64,000 bases of DNA from Cyclina sinensis (Eukaryota; Mollusca; Bivalvia; Venerida; Veneridae): assembly GCA_012932295.1 (NCBI GenBank), contig JAAONU010000016.1:15664111-15728110 (forward strand). The letters run 5' to 3'. Every line of letters begins with the position of its first letter. Positions within the stretch are counted from its first letter, which is position 1. The notes under the pieces are model-generated. The model worked only from the letters and a program-made list of their open reading frames with translations, was not told the DNA's origin and did no database searches. A program made the position numbers and the translations under genes. Positions 12,760 through 27,042 of the stretch are shown here, piece by piece.

Positions 12760-15700
12760 ATGCACAGAACAGAGTCACCCTTAAAGTCACCTTAAATGTT
12801 TACCGGCACAATAATATATAATTACCTTGAGATAGATGCCAGGTATAAATCAGTATGTAGGTGAGAAGCTTATGTCTGGTGATTAATTACCACCTCATCT
12901 CCCACTTATTACACATAATGAGTAGATTCCTACTGTCCATAAGCCATTTCTCATACACTGAAACTTCAAGGAAAAGATATAATATAAATACAAAGAGAAA
13001 TTGTAGCAAATACATGTACATGACTGTATATAAAAATATATGAAAGGTTTTTGTCTGTTGGACTTAATGTTTGTTGTTTGTTAACATGTTTGTGTAATTC
13101 ACTTTTTCTCCTGTCAATAACTAATAGCTTAATAAAATTGTGCATGCAAACTGACCACTGACTTCCTCAAATAAAATTTTGTATCTGTTAATTGGTAATT
13201 GTGTTTAATCTCAAGTGAACTGAAAAATATTTTATCTGAATTCAACCATATAAAGACAGTGTGAGGGATTATAACTTATAAATTATACATGAGTGCCAGT
13301 CAAATTAAGCATAATGACTCACAAGACAAAAGACAAGGACTTATTTGAAACTCATAATTGTAACCATGGTCTCAAGTAAACCTCTAACATTAACTTTTTA
13401 ACTCTTTTAACATTCATCATTCCAGACATGTGGACCCTATCAATCTTTACAGTAAAATTTGTCATAATTGTTACCATGGAAACTAAGGGTTTTCTATAAT
13501 TCCCAGACAAAATTGCAAACAACAAATGCACTTTGTGCAAGCTCAAATTACCAGAAGTTCAGACAGCAATTTTCTGCATGTTTTAAATTTTGATTTCAGT
13601 TGATACAGAATTATTGAAAACACTTCATATAATAAGGTGGCTGCAACTTGTCCAAAGAAAACTATATGATGTTAATTAAGCCAGTATGCTCCTCAACAGG
13701 TGGAGTTTGAAAGGGGATGGAACTTAAAAATTCTACAATGTTGCTTTCCTCTTTGCATGTCAATAAGAAAAACTATATATAAATAACTGTGAGTATGATT
13801 TGATCATATTTGGGATTTTTTGCCCAATCTGTAAACTTCTACCCTTGAAGCACTGAACTGAACCAATGAAACCAGTCCTACATTTAGGCATGGATAAGCA
13901 AGAAAAATTGGAAGTTCCTTCTTTCTGCAAAGTTAACTTAAGAGCTAAGAGAGCTTTTCTCACAGGGTCCAATTGGATTCACTAGATTGCACAGAACACT
14001 TAATTGCATCATCACAGCAGCAGCAGTAATGGCAGAAAATAAAAATTTTCATGTCTGGCAGTTGCATGCTTATTTTTATGTTTCACAGACATACAAGTTC
14101 TTTTCAGTGAAACATATTTGTATGAAATGTTATATAAAACTTAGGTTAAAATTTACAGCTTAAAGGCTGAACTTTATCAGTAACTCGCACCACTGGGTCG
14201 GTCATGCAGCCTTTAACTGTTCTTTCAGTTTATCAGCATTTGTTTGGAATAACTATCTTATAAACAGAAAAACCTTATTTAATGTAGGGATGGTCTAGCT
14301 TTCTGAGAAAAGGAATGCAATCAGAAATCTTCAACCTGTTGATGTAAAGCTACAACGGACTACAATTAAAAGACCGAAGTCTGTGTTACACCCGTCTTTG
14401 TGACTGCATTTGCTTAAGCTCGCACACTTTACCATAATGCTGATGTAAATAACATACCATTAGAAATGATTACCCTAATGTTATGTAATTACAGTTCTAC
14501 AGAACACTGTGCATTAAGTAAATAAAGCATTCAATATCAAACATTATTTACAGCTTTAATAGAATGAATCAAAAGAAAATTGGAATAAATCTTTTCTTAA
14601 ATGCCTATCAGAATCATACTTAGGCTATATATTACTCCCAAAATTCTAGTTTACCTGAATAATTCTTCCATTACAGACATATAGCTGAATCAAACTTTAA
14701 CCAAGTTCTTCTTTCTTTCTTTCTGTTATATGACTGAAAGAAACCACATATTTGTTTTACTGTGTACATAAGTTTGGTTTACTTAGTGACCATATACTCA
14801 GAATTAATGCATCCTCACACACCTTAATCTAATCGAATGAACAAAGTCATACTTACAACCAGGAACTGTTTCAGTTTTCCCTTTTAGCTTAATCCACACA
14901 ATCTCATTAAGATCAACTTCCTCTGTTCACTAATAATAAGTCATTGCCACAAAACTGAAAAATCAGATTACGATGATACAAAAGTTACTGTCGAATGACT
15001 GTGTTCTACAAAATATTGAACACACTGACCCTTTAAGCACTGCTGACAATTAAATAATGTCCCAGGCTATATCACTGTCGGATGTTTGACAGGCAAATGA
15101 ACAGTATAGAATGAAAATATCCTTTCTCTTTTTTTTTACCCTATACTAGTTATTTCCTGGCTTTATTTATGACAGAAAGCCCAATATGAAGATCATTTCC
15201 TTCCCTTTTAAGAAAATATATCTTCACGGCAGTTTTAATGAATGCACCACCTTAAATGTGCAATTACACTGACAGAAATCACAAAGCTATCTTAAAATTC
15301 ATCCAACTCGAACAAACTTATCGCCCCGACAATTGAACCAAAAAAGGACTCGGCTAAAACCTATTAACCACAGTGTTTACAAAATCATCGAGCATGCAAA
15401 AGATTTCATTGAAAATTTTAACAGATAAGCATAATTAAAGTCAAATGCCCTGGAGACTATTTTGTTTACTTTACATATTAACAGAAAACAATGAGTGAAG
15501 TTGTTCCATAAAACAATGGTCAGGATTAGGTGACCTATTGTCTCTCTTCACAACAATGCTACAGATGTTATCATAATAGTTCTATTGTCAATATACAGTC
15601 AGACCAGTTGAGACACTTGACTAGTCTGAACCCCGAACTCTCAAAACAAATCATACATGCATACAATAGTTTCACATACCATCCGAAATACTTATGCTAC

Positions 15701-18700
15701 TGTCCTGGTGACATGACTAAAATGTATGGTGAATATGAAGGGACCAAGACCTGGTTGATGACTAAATCAAGCACTCATCATCCCCACAAGCAATTAAAAA
15801 CAAAAGTTTGAAGTTCATGCATGTAATTATTCCATCATTCCAGTGTAAATGTCTTCAGATCAGTTTTCATTACTATAGTGACTGTTGCCTTTAAAAAGAA
15901 TAATATTAAAAATCGGAAACAGAAATTTCTCTTTTTTTTTAAGAATACAGTGATGAAATTAAGATATTCAGTAAACAACATATTATGATGGATCTTATTT
16001 AAATTCTTCATCTCCTTGCTTCACAGAATAGTTAAAAAAACCTGTTTAAAACCAAATAAATAAGAGGTTACAAGTTTTTTGTAGGCATGGTGAGAACACA
16101 AGATTTGTTAGGTATGATTTTGCATGCTGAACCAATCTGAGTAAAAATCTGTATTCCAAAATTCATTTCTTCTGCAAAGGCAATTGGTTATACTTCAAAA
16201 GAGTCATCGCTAGGACCGTTTGATAGTTTCTTTAAACCACAGTTGAACAAGTAATTTAAAAACTATACCAGCCTTGTTTACCTGCATTTCTCCAAAATAC
16301 AGATGCCAGAATATGGCAAAACATTCACCTAACAATTTTACTAAAACATGATACCAGTAACTTACAGCCTGTTCAACAGTCTTGAATCAATGTCTGAATT
16401 GATTGTGTGATACCTAGAATAAATGCACATTTTTATTTCCAGGTCATTAGGGAACTGAGCTGAGTATATAATTATGTAAATAATTCAATATGCAGTAGAA
16501 ACTTTATCAAATTCTTCGGTAAATAAATTAAAACATCAATGTCAGAGGCACTTACAAACCTTTCTGTACTGAGGCATAATATCACTTTGTACATGTTTTT
16601 CCTGATATTTCATTCAATGAGACAAAGACAATTTGCAATAACAGGGATTAGCTGCTCTGATTCCCTTTGATACTAATAATTCTGTACCAGTCAGAACACC
16701 TGAAATAAGTAAGGATAAGTTAGCTTCTTGAAACTGACGTGACACCTATCTTTTTTCCATCAATGTAATAATAAAGTCTAAAATATGTCCAAGACTTAAC
16801 CAAGTGTCTGTGGTCCTGTTTTTCTTTCGTTCTCTCTGTGTCTCGTTTGTAAATGCTATGGCATTTCTTTTTTTTATTACTAGCAATCATATATTTTACA
16901 AATGTTTTCTTGACAATCGCAAGAACCATTCTTATTTAAAAGGATTTCAACCAAGAAGTAAGTATTGAGAAGTACAAATTTTTCCATAACTCGGGGCATA
17001 GTTGCACTACATGCACATTCTGTCATTTCATTATTCAAAATTGGTTTATAATTTACTGTCATTGAAATTTGTCATGCTTAAAATAGATTTTAACTTTAAT
17101 GGATGACTAATGATTGGCTTGCAACCATTAAGATACAGTTATGGCTTTACTACCACAAATAAGATGGAAAACTTAATTTGAAATTTTGGACATGGTGCCA
17201 TAATTCTAATGCCTGGAACAGTTTGCCATAATTTTGATGACCTTGACCAGGTTGCTATGATGTCATCTTGATCATGAGTTGCCTTAAACAAATAGCTATG
17301 ATCAAAACCTGTTGCCAAGATTAAGTGACCTTCTGTAGGTTGTTATGCTTCAGTGACCTTGGGCAGGATGCTATAACACAGTGACCTTGGATCCTTCAGT
17401 GAGAATGGACAGTCACCAAAACTGATTGCTTGGACAGGTTGTTAATGTGTCTATGTTCATAATGGGCATGTTGTGATGACTAAACCACCTTTAAGAGATT
17501 GTCTTAGTATCTTAAAAACTTAATATCTCTTTCCTTGAAACAGTTTATTGATACATTAACATTTTCTATGAAGAACTTAACAGTTTCTGTAGATATTGCC
17601 TTGAGAGACAATTTATTTTCATCAGTATGCAACACTTGTCAATGAATGTATAATGCTTTTGCACTGGTGTACATTTCATAATTATTTTTCCATTTTAGTC
17701 ATAGTAATCAGAGAGGAAATCTGTAAAATTATGTACAATAAATCATTCACTTACCAGCCAGCACAAGTTGTGTCGATTAGATGTGCAACATGGCATTTCA
17801 AATGTCATTAGTTGATGTTTCATGTTCGTTTTTTTTCGTGTAAAAATCATATCACATGTAACAGAAAATCAAGTTTTAATTGAAAGAAGTATAACATCAG
17901 TACAGCATTAAAGTAAAAACTTTATCTAAAGGGTGGTCATGGGTTCATTTTTATTTGTTTGTTTGTTTGTTTGTTTTTTGTTATTGATTGAATAACTATT
18001 TTTCATTGTTCTTAGATTATAGGATGGTTAAACATTAATATTTTAGCAAAATAATTTTCTGGAGATTGACTATATAAACAGAACTTTGTGGTTGCATATA
18101 ACTTAGTGTCAGAATGGATAAAATGTTGAAGAGCATTAAAACTTACCCCATCTGTGACATAATTAAATACAATCCCAGGAAGAAAGCCTCAAAGAAACTA
18201 ACAGCTGTCATGGCAATGAATTACTGTTATATGGGCACAAACCATGCATATTTTTGCCATTAGCTACAAACATTCAAACCATTGGCTTTTGTATTGGAAC
18301 AAATTTCATTTAGCAAACACTTGAGCTAGAAAATAGGGTATGGAATTGTATGTATTTTTTTCAAGAGAGCTATCCTTATCTAATATCACCATTCTTGGCA
18401 CCACCATGAAAGATTCTTTTTAATCAGTAGCTTGTCTTTCTAATTACAAAAAGCCAATTATGTAAATATACAATGCTGATGGTCTTGCCCCTTTTGCTCA
18501 TTTTCCTTTTATTTTATTTTATTAAGTTTGACAAAGGTTGCTATTAATTTGGTTAATGATTGTTCTAGTACTGTCTCCATCAGAAAGTAACTGTCTATAA
18601 AGTATTGTTTCATGCAACACAAGCATATGAAAATCAACATGTACCTTATTTAAGGCAATGTTGATTTACTTTTAGAAACCTACAAACAATTTTCATTACA

Positions 18701-20270
18701 CATATTCCTTTAGGCTATCTATAACAAGACAGGACATATTCCCCATATCATATACCCTGAATCTTCTTTGATGAATGACCAAGAGGCCAGGGGGTCAGTA
18801 AAGTACAGTGAAATCTGACATTGACCATTTGTATCACTATCCCCAAGTATAAACCTGCTGTCAATTAATTCCCATGTACATGCTGAGCTATATCAATATT
18901 TCATTAACTTTGATTGATATTCAGTCCACCTCTCCTATCTCCCTGGGTTTCTCATTGTAGCAGGGGTCACAGAGAGGTTTCTTTAGTAAATATTTACAAT
19001 CTATGTAATTTGGTAGGGCAAATGAACATGGTACCAGTTTGTGAAGATAATTTAATACACGCCAAATCCAAATTTTTAAATCAAAACCATCAACAATCAC
19101 ATTTCTTGCTATGGTAATTGGCAATATTCTGACATTTTGAAGATCTGATAGTATTTCATTTACAGTTAATAACAGTACTTAAAAATACCATAGCTAGGGA
19201 CATAAGTAGACCAAAACCAAGAAATTACTTACATTTATTTTTTTCTTCAAAGAATAATGATCTCCTTGTTTTTGGATAAGACTGCAAGAAAAGTTTTAAC
19301 TATGAATTATCTTGCTGTCATGGTGCTTGCTTGCTATTTCGTTTTTCTTGGAAGAAATAATGAATAAAAAGACTCAGAAAAATAATCCCATAGCAAGTAT
19401 ATAATAGTATTCTTCCCTCTTTGACTACAACATGGGTCCCTTATGAGCTTTTTCTTTGACAAGTATCTTTCACCTGCGTACCTGTAAATTTGAAGGTTCT
19501 TGGTTAAGTTATTTTTGACACACATATTTTGAAGCAGTTTATAGTTCACTGCCCCCAGAGAGGTTGAACTTGGAACCACAGAGCCTTATAAAGTCTATAG
19601 CATTCATGACCAACCATCCTGTAACCATCTGAAGTTATTGATCAGAAACAATTTAGGCTACAGACCCACTAACTGATTTACTGAGCTATAACCACACCCA
19701 CCCTCAGCTAATCTGAAGAGGGTGGGTGGGGGTACTTGATAATTTATTCACACGTGAACGTTACTTTGTAGCTTTACAAAACTGAAAGTCTTCTGAATGG
19801 TGTAAATGTGACTCATAAAATGTATTCTTAAAAAGATCAATACAGTAAACCACTATTCATGTATATGACAATTTTTTTTTTTATAGAACCACATGTTTCA
19901 CCATATCTCATCTTTATTTTATAGTACAAAGTGAATTCCTAGTGCAGCTTAGTTATATTCTATATCAGTCTGCCTAATTGTGTGTTTCAACTGTATATAT
20001 TCATTTTATATGACTTTCCTTTGCTTTTGAAGAGTTCATGTGGACAGACCTTTCGAAAAAGCTCACGATTACTAGGCATGGCAAGATTTGCCTTTCCTCT
20101 CACCTTTTTGCTAGTGGAGTCCTAACCTTTTGATTAACAGGACATTTTTACTATTGGTGCTACAATAAATTGCTTGGAAAAATGAACTGTTCATTCTGTG
20201 GTGTTGAGTGTGTTATGGTCTAGTGCATACCTTCCTATAATTGTATAAATACAACCTCTGACAACTGCGT
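12760..20270. other. No gene recognised
   Basis: AT-rich with short uninformative frames. A TTTC run lies at about 14,707-14,725 and a (TTTG)n run at about 17,954-17,975. Around 17,190-17,400 there is a loose, degenerate repetition of 'gaccttg' and 'ttgctat' phrases, probably an old dispersed repeat. Confidence 0.5.
14162..14218. repeat. 57-bp TTAA-ended inverted-repeat unit
   Basis: TTAAAGGCTG at the left and CAGCCTTTAA at the right are perfect inverted copies flanking 37 bp. It may be a very short deletion derivative of a TTAA element, or coincidence. Confidence 0.3.
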
Positions 20271-20282
20271 CAGGGAATCGAT

Positions 20283-20355
20283 TCTTTGGCTCAGTGGTTA
20301 GTGTTGGTCTTCAATGTACCAAGATCGGAGTTTGAATCACGCTCTGGATTGTGTA
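20283..20355 (+). repeat. tRNA-like SINE head
   Basis: A-box TGGCTCAGTGG (about 20,288-20,298) and degenerate B-box GAGTTTGAATCAC (about 20,328-20,340). Body limits are not resolved. Confidence 0.5.
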
Positions 20356-20984
20356 TTCTAAGATGCATTGCATCTTTCTGTTATTGACTTTCATGTTTGT
20401 AAGAAGTGTTAAACTCAAAAAGGCTGACAGGGTATCAAAACCCACCTTTTGCATTCCTATATAGGTATTTCAAAACATGAGATGTACACTCCCTCTTTAA
20501 GCCATCTATCCTGAACAATGACCATATCTGCTGAGCAGTCAGTCTCTTGTAGTAATATTCTAATAACAGAAAAGTTAGCTGTAAAAAATACATCAGAAAA
20601 AAATAGCAGAACTGAATTCTCAGGGCAACATTCATCCTATTAATTTCTGTTTTAAGCAAACTGTCACTGTCATTATCAAATTTCTCCGACTCCTGAAGTG
20701 TTACAGGCTGGCAAACTCCACACCAAGTATTTAATAAACCCAATTTAGCCCATTTTCTAAAAAAAACCCTAAAAAACAGACATGCCCTGATCAATAATGG
20801 ATGATGTACAGATGAAAAAACATGTCAGCATTATTATATTATATCTCCAAGGCACTGACCAAGTACATTGTTTAGTCAAAAAGATATGATAATTAATGAA
20901 GCAAGCCTTCTCAAAGATATTCAGATCATTATTAATTAACTTTATAATATTGAACTAGATTCTGACCATGTTGTTGGCTTGATA

Positions 20985-21100
20985 CAACCAAAGCCTCGCC
21001 AATAAAGCTCGAAACTCGGCCAATACGAAAAAAACACGGCCAATAAGTAAAAAGTCGGCCAATACGAGATTTAGCCAATCAGGATTCAGGAAAAACTCGG
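20985..21100. repeat. Short interspersed 'CGGCCAATA' cluster
   Basis: (c/t)cggccaata or close variants recur about four times in roughly 90 bp. The same phrase (ggccaatatg) occurs in the large palindrome 400 bp downstream, so both may belong to one element. Confidence 0.45.
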
Positions 21101-21419
21101 CCTTATATGAGCCTAGGATTTTCACCATGTTGGACGCCATTTTGAATATGCTTAGCCTAGTTTTTACATAAAGGTTTTTATCTCTTAAAAAGTTCAAAAA
21201 GTAGCAAAAAAAATTCACGGAGACCCTGCGCTATCGGATCACAGTAAATTTAGCAGTGTTCAACCTTTCATTTAGTGATTTTCATATTTACCAAATATTA
21301 TGTTGCGCGGAAGTGAAAAGCAGACGATCACAAGTTTTACCCTGTTATAAATTTCGAATTTTGGATTACTTAGTTTGATAATTGAACATAATATTATAAA
21401 GTTAATTAATAAAATTGTC

Positions 21420-21551
21420 ATTAATTAGTCGAATTCATATTGGCTTTGTTATTGGGCTTCAGACGTCATATCGGCCTTCGGCCTTCGGCCTCAGGCCAAT
21501 ATGACTGTCTTCAGCCCAATAACAAAGCTAATATGAATTCGACTAATTAAT
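21420..21551. repeat. Large palindrome (about 62-bp arms)
   Basis: The arm containing attaattagtcgaattcata, 'ttggctttgttattgggctt' and 'cggcc' is repeated inverted with few mismatches, ending at 21,551. The apex holds repeated 'ggccttc' units. The DNA could extrude a cruciform, and an RNA copy would fold into a long hairpin. Confidence 0.85.
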
Positions 21552-22626
21552 AACATTATAATATAACTGAGCCAAAGTTGCCTGCTTGAGTAAATTTGTA
21601 GAACCATGTAATATTGCAAGGCCTATGAGCTCCTAAATGAGTTTTAATTACCATTTAAAAAGCTGATAGCTACTAATGTTCATCTTCACATGTACCAACG
21701 TCCAACCCATTCCATTGCTCTGTTAACAGAATAAGTACCATGGGTATCCGATGATAGCCACTCTTCCATAAAGGGCAATGAACAAAATTTAGTAACTATC
21801 TCTTAGGAATTAAAGCCAATTCAGTTTTGCTTAAATATTTATTTAGGTCCATGCTCTGTGGTACTTCCTGGTCAAACATTGTTCTCTAAGTGTTTTATGT
21901 TTTATAGTGTAATTTTTATTCAACAGATAAAGCTTTTTCAATATTAAACAGCACAACTGTTATGTATTTAAATGTTTTTGTCAACAATATTTCTATATTT
22001 TAACACATCACTGCTTAGATTAGAAAGTGGATGTGGCAGTGATTAAAGGAGACAGCAGTAAAGAAATTGATTGCATGAAGTTGAATGAACTCATACATTA
22101 TCCAATTCTAAATTATATCAACTTTTAAGAAACAGAAAAAATGCACAAGATCTTAAGATCACATTCAACCGGATGCATATCAAACATGCATATCTCAGAC
22201 TGTACAGTGACAAAGGAGAAAATTCGCAAATGTGACAAGTCAATTATACAATTGACTAGAGACTTAATGGACTGGTCAAGAAATATCAAGTGATAATTGA
22301 AAGAGGTCAACTAAATAAATGAATCAGTCTATCAGAGAAAAGTAGTGCACAGTCTCTAATCCTGTATTTCTCAACCCCACAAGATTTGATGAGACAGAAA
22401 GCTGTCAGTGTAACAAAGCAATATTGTTCTTCTACCAGAATTGTGAAAGTCTTGGTTTGAAAATATCAGGGCAGTAGAAGTTAAAGCAGATGTCAAAAAG
22501 TTTCAAGTGAAGAAAAATCTTTTGTTCTTATAATTTCATAATTCATGGTGGTTTTTGAGCTTATTACATCCCTGTGTTGTCAAGTAAACCTATGAAGTGA
22601 AAAGTATGACACTACACCTCCAATAA

Positions 22627-23370
22627 ACAGATATCAGGGGAGGAGTTAACTGCACAACTTACAAACAGATATCAGGGGAGGAGTTGACTACACAACCTAC
22701 AAACAGCTATCAGGGGAGGAGTTGACTACACAACCTACAAACAGACATCAAGGGAGGATTTGACTACACAACCTGCAAACAGATATCTGGGGAGGAGTTG
22801 ACTACACAACTTACAAACTGATATCAGGGGAGGAGTTGACTACACAACCTACAAACAGATATCAGGGGAGGAGTTGACTACACAACCTACAAACAGACAT
22901 CAGGGGAGGAGTTGACTACACAACCTACAAACAGACGTCAGGGGAGGAGTTGACTACACAACCTACAAACAGACATCAGGGGAGGAGCTGACTACACAAC
23001 CTACAAACAGACATCAGGGGAGGAGTTGACTAGACAACCTACAAACAGACATCAGGGGAGGAGTTGACTACACAACCTACAAACAGACATCAGGGGAGGA
23101 GTTGACTAGACAACCTACAAACAGACATCAGGGGAGGAGTTGACCACACAACCTACAAACATGTATCAGGGTAAGAGTTAACTACACGACCTTTAAACAG
23201 ATATCGGGGTGGGAGGGGAGAGGGAGTTAACCAAACATTCTACTATCAGATATCAGGGGGAGAGTTAACCACACATCCTACAAATGAATATCAGAGATAG
23301 AGTTACTTACACATCCTACAAATAGATATCAGGGGGAGAGTTAGCCACACATCCTATAAACAGGTATCAG
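22627..23370. repeat. 38-bp minisatellite
   Basis: The unit 'acagacatcaggggaggag' + 'ttgactacacaacctacaa' is 38 bp. About 14 regular copies run to about 23,155, followed by about five degenerate units of variable length. Copies differ by single-base changes (agatat / agacat / agctat). Confidence 0.93.
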
Positions 23371-23399
23371 GAGAACATTTAACAATTTAGCTTTTCAAG

Positions 23400-24260
23400 A
23401 AGAGCACCAGACTCGTACGTTGCTAGCTATATAAGAAAAAAATCAGAAAAAAAGGTTCATGCTCTGACCTGAATTTTTGATGCATTGATTGACAAAGGTT
23501 TACAAGTTCACACCTTAATTTTTCAAGATGAAGGGATGAAGAAGCTATAAATTCATTTAATGTGTGATCTTAATAACAAATTTTATAATTACAATCTATT
23601 ACAGGAGTGAATTTTGATACTGTTCAGACACTAATTAAACTGTGACAGGCGCAGACTACATGCCTAAGTTGTTTGGTATACTTTACAGTGGATTTCATCG
23701 CAGATAAAATTTTAATGTATCCCCTAAACACACCTGTTATTATTACATAAATAAATCAGACTTAATACTGATGTTTGACTTTTGTAAATCCTTTTCAACA
23801 ATTAAGAAAATCTCTATACAAATGAAATTAGTCTCAAAATGCACATGCTTTCCAAATATAGCATTTAGAAAAAATTACATTGTAAACTTTAGACTTTATA
23901 ATTCTTTTAAAATTCAAAGGTTGTTTAACTAGTAATAATGTACAAAAATACAGCATAAAACATGAATATGCTCATATCCAATCACAAGGATGCCTTTGTA
24001 AGAGACTGTTTTGTGCAATTTAGAGGCAAAATCTCATCTTTCATTTGAACAGAAGTTGAGCTGATATTTGCAGATGACAAAAGCCATCGGTGAAGTTCAT
24101 AAAATGTACCCATTGAACAATCACATGCAATCAGAACTTGCCAACAGTATGCAGAACCAAGCTTTTTCTCTGTCTTGTGATGTAACATCAACTTCTTGCC
24201 TGGGAATACAATGAACACCAGTGTACCACACAAAACTAACAACAGAGTTAAAAGTGCTGG
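23400..24260. other. No gene recognised
   Basis: Unremarkable AT-rich sequence with no supportable features. Confidence 0.5.
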
Positions 24261-24269
24261 TAAAAGAAT

Positions 24270-24540
24270 AACTTTGGTGCAGACCCTGTCTGGTGGAAGC
24301 TCATAGGGCTTGTAATACAGGGGTCACAAGTCTGATCCCAAAGCCTCCGCTTACTACACTACTTGACTTTTGGGGGAGACATTAAACCAAGGCCCCATAT
24401 TTTGGTGCAATATACTGAGCAGGAGTGCCTCTGGACTAGAAATCTCTGTTTTCTTGCACACTCACCCACAACCTTAACTCTTCAGTGGGTGTAAATCATG
24501 TGTGAGACTGCTACTGACCAAAAATAAACTTTAAACAGAA
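24270..24540 (+). repeat. SINE-like repeat
   Basis: A degenerate tRNA-like start (tggtggaagctcatagggct) with a B-box-like AGTCTGATCCC is followed by 'tgggggagacattaaaccaa', a phrase I associate with mollusc SINE bodies. Boundaries are approximate. Confidence 0.45.
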
Positions 24541-24559
24541 TTACTGAATATTTTAAACG

Positions 24560-27040
24560 GCATTACAGACACATAATTGTCAGTAAACACACAACCTGTT
24601 ATAACCTACAGGAAGCAAATAGAAACAGTCTGACATGGGAAACTTATGCAGTTGGTCCCACATGTGTTTCACATTACAGAGCTGTGGGAATTTCTGATGA
24701 ACGGAAGTGTAGCATTCATTTTTTTTCTCTTTTTATGAAATTTCAAGGATCTGTGACTGAACAACATGATTGTGTCACAATTTTGAAAAAACAAATTCTC
24801 AGAGTTTTCTCAGAAACTCGAACAGGAAGTACCACTTGGTGTTATTTATCCAAGCTTGAAATTTGCTGTATGTTGCACTAGCATTCAAGTAAGGAAAGGA
24901 CTTTGCCACTCACAGCAATAAAGACCAAATAAGGTTGATTTCAAACCTTTCCCATTAGAATTTTGATAGCTCTTTTACACCTTTGGAAGCAGTGCATCTT
25001 CTATGCTGATCATGATATGTCTGTTATAAACTTTCTAAACCCCTTTGAAATCTAAACATTGATTTTAAGACAAGAAGATGGGCAAGGCTTTATGGGACAT
25101 TTAGTGGGATAAGAGTTAATTCAGATTAATCTGTATAGTATGTACTGGTTCATTAAACAAGTCATGAATACCAGTGTACTTTAAACAACTAAATGTTCTA
25201 AATCCTATAGAGTTCTGTTTCAGGAAAACAAGAATGTCTATTTTGAACAATAAACACACATCAACGTACAAAACTTGACCGTTTTTCTGAAACTTCCTTT
25301 CTCATTTTGGTTTTTATATCAACATCACAAAAGCACCTAAAATGACTTTAATATATAACAGAATTTTTAAAGTTTATTTTAATGTTTTATTCTATGCAAA
25401 GTGTGAAAATGACAATGATATTCGAGATCTTAGATATAAATTGATCATATGTTACGGTGAACAGTTGTCTATGATGCTTGAAAAAGAAAGCTAAGAACTA
25501 TGGCTACATTCAAACCGTTATTCATGTTTCAATGCAAACAGAATGTCCTTGTTACACGTCAGCTAGGCAAAGAATACTGAAAAACATCTTTTAATAGTTG
25601 AAATCTTTGGAAAGTCTAATGAACAGGTTTTGAAATGGCCAGAAAAAAAATCTACAAACAAAACTGTGTTCAATCCTGTTTTTTTTTCTTGTTTTTTCTT
25701 TTTAAATTACTCAGTAGCTAAAACTGTGCTTAATTAGTAAAGATGCCAAAGTGTGACTTAATAAGGACAAAAATAAAAACCAAACATATCCAAACTTTAA
25801 ACTCTTAAAACAGTGTGTATATTTTCTCTCGTTTCAGAAATGACAACAGACAGTATACTGTTACACAGACATAGCCCAATGCAAGACTGATAGTTATACA
25901 CCAGGAAAAGTTACTTTAACAAAACCACTGTTTATGATACAAATACAACAATATAACAGTCACCCTGAAATTCAAGACACAAGACACATAGTAAATGTTA
26001 TAATGACAGTATTTCAGTAATTACAAACTATTTACAATGTACAAGTATACTTAACAAAAGAAGTCTGTTTTTAAAATTGCCGGCACAGACAGGAATGTCC
26101 CAGAAAGGAAATGTATGAAAACATGAATGTGACAGGCATATGTGTGATGGTTTATCATATGCATCCTAACCAATATGATCTAAACTAAAAAATAATCCTA
26201 CATGTATCTCTAACTTGTTAGATTCAACACTAGGATAATCTTGTTTTTCCAAGATGGGATATAAATTTACCTTAGTGAATGTGTTGTTAAGTGTGTCACA
26301 ACTTTAGATTCTTACTTTAAGAAAGAGTTCAGTGTATCTGACATGGCTGAACATACCAGATTGCCTGACTAGTATGCAATTATACAATGGAAACACCATC
26401 AGACAAAACTCTTGTCAGGTATGACAGGTACTATGTAACTGACATGCTATGTTAGCATTACCACTCACCAAACTAGGTAATAGATACTAAAATTTCTAAA
26501 CTTTCTTTTATATTATTTTTAAAATTTCTGGTAAAATTATTTCAAAAAGACATGTTTTTTATGATAAAAAGTAAATTTGGTTACCAACTTTTATTTCTTG
26601 TTAGTGCTAATTTAGGACATGGCTGCCAAGATAAGCAGAAAGGACCTGCTATTTTATCTTTCTTTAAAAACTCGCTCATTAATGAGACCAATGAAGAAAG
26701 CATCTAGTTTTCTTTAAATATAATGAAAAGGGAGGTAACTTCCTACATCAGTCCCTTTTCATGAATTGCATGTTTACCTTTCCTTACTACAAAGAAAAGA
26801 CAAAAAACAATCTTTACCCTGGTGAGAACCATTATTTGCTCAGAAAATGTAAACAAGTTGACAATGAGTAGGAATAATATCAGGATAAAATCTGGTAGTC
26901 ACTGAAGATAACTGCTTTTAAACAGGGTGCTGATGAAAACAGAAAATCGTATTTCTTTTGACTGGAGCAGATTATTTCCTGCTCAAACTTACAAGCCTCA
27001 ATGGCTGGTTTCATGTTTCCTCACATTTACCTCCTATTAA
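24560..27040. other. No gene recognised; may include NCAPH 3'UTR
   Basis: AT-rich. Fewer dispersed repeats are obvious than in the flanks, which would be compatible with a long minus-strand 3'UTR or last intron of NCAPH. Nothing proves it. Confidence 0.3.
26296..26310 (-). other. Weak candidate for the NCAPH terminal exon
   Basis: After a tract-containing 3' splice site ending taag, the minus strand reads AAT CTA AAG TTG TGA, giving N-L-K-L-stop in phase 0. Human NCAPH continues after LANEK with NLKL and about 15 more residues. The match covers only four residues and would truncate the usual tail. It came from a directed search, so chance is a serious alternative. Confidence 0.2.
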
Positions 27041-27042
27041 TG

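Noticed and set aside
20435..20794. 119-codon minus-strand open frame
   Set aside because: The longest frame in the left half, but without recognisable domains; probably chance.
22627..23370. CRISPR-like regular repetition
   Set aside because: The 38-bp units are contiguous with no unique spacers, in a eukaryotic genome; it is a minisatellite.
26330..26375. Minus-strand reading NLVCSAMSDTLNSFLK-stop as NCAPH terminal exon
   Set aside because: It resembles the NL...LSD.L tail, but the only acceptor in front of it gives the wrong phase relative to exon 17.
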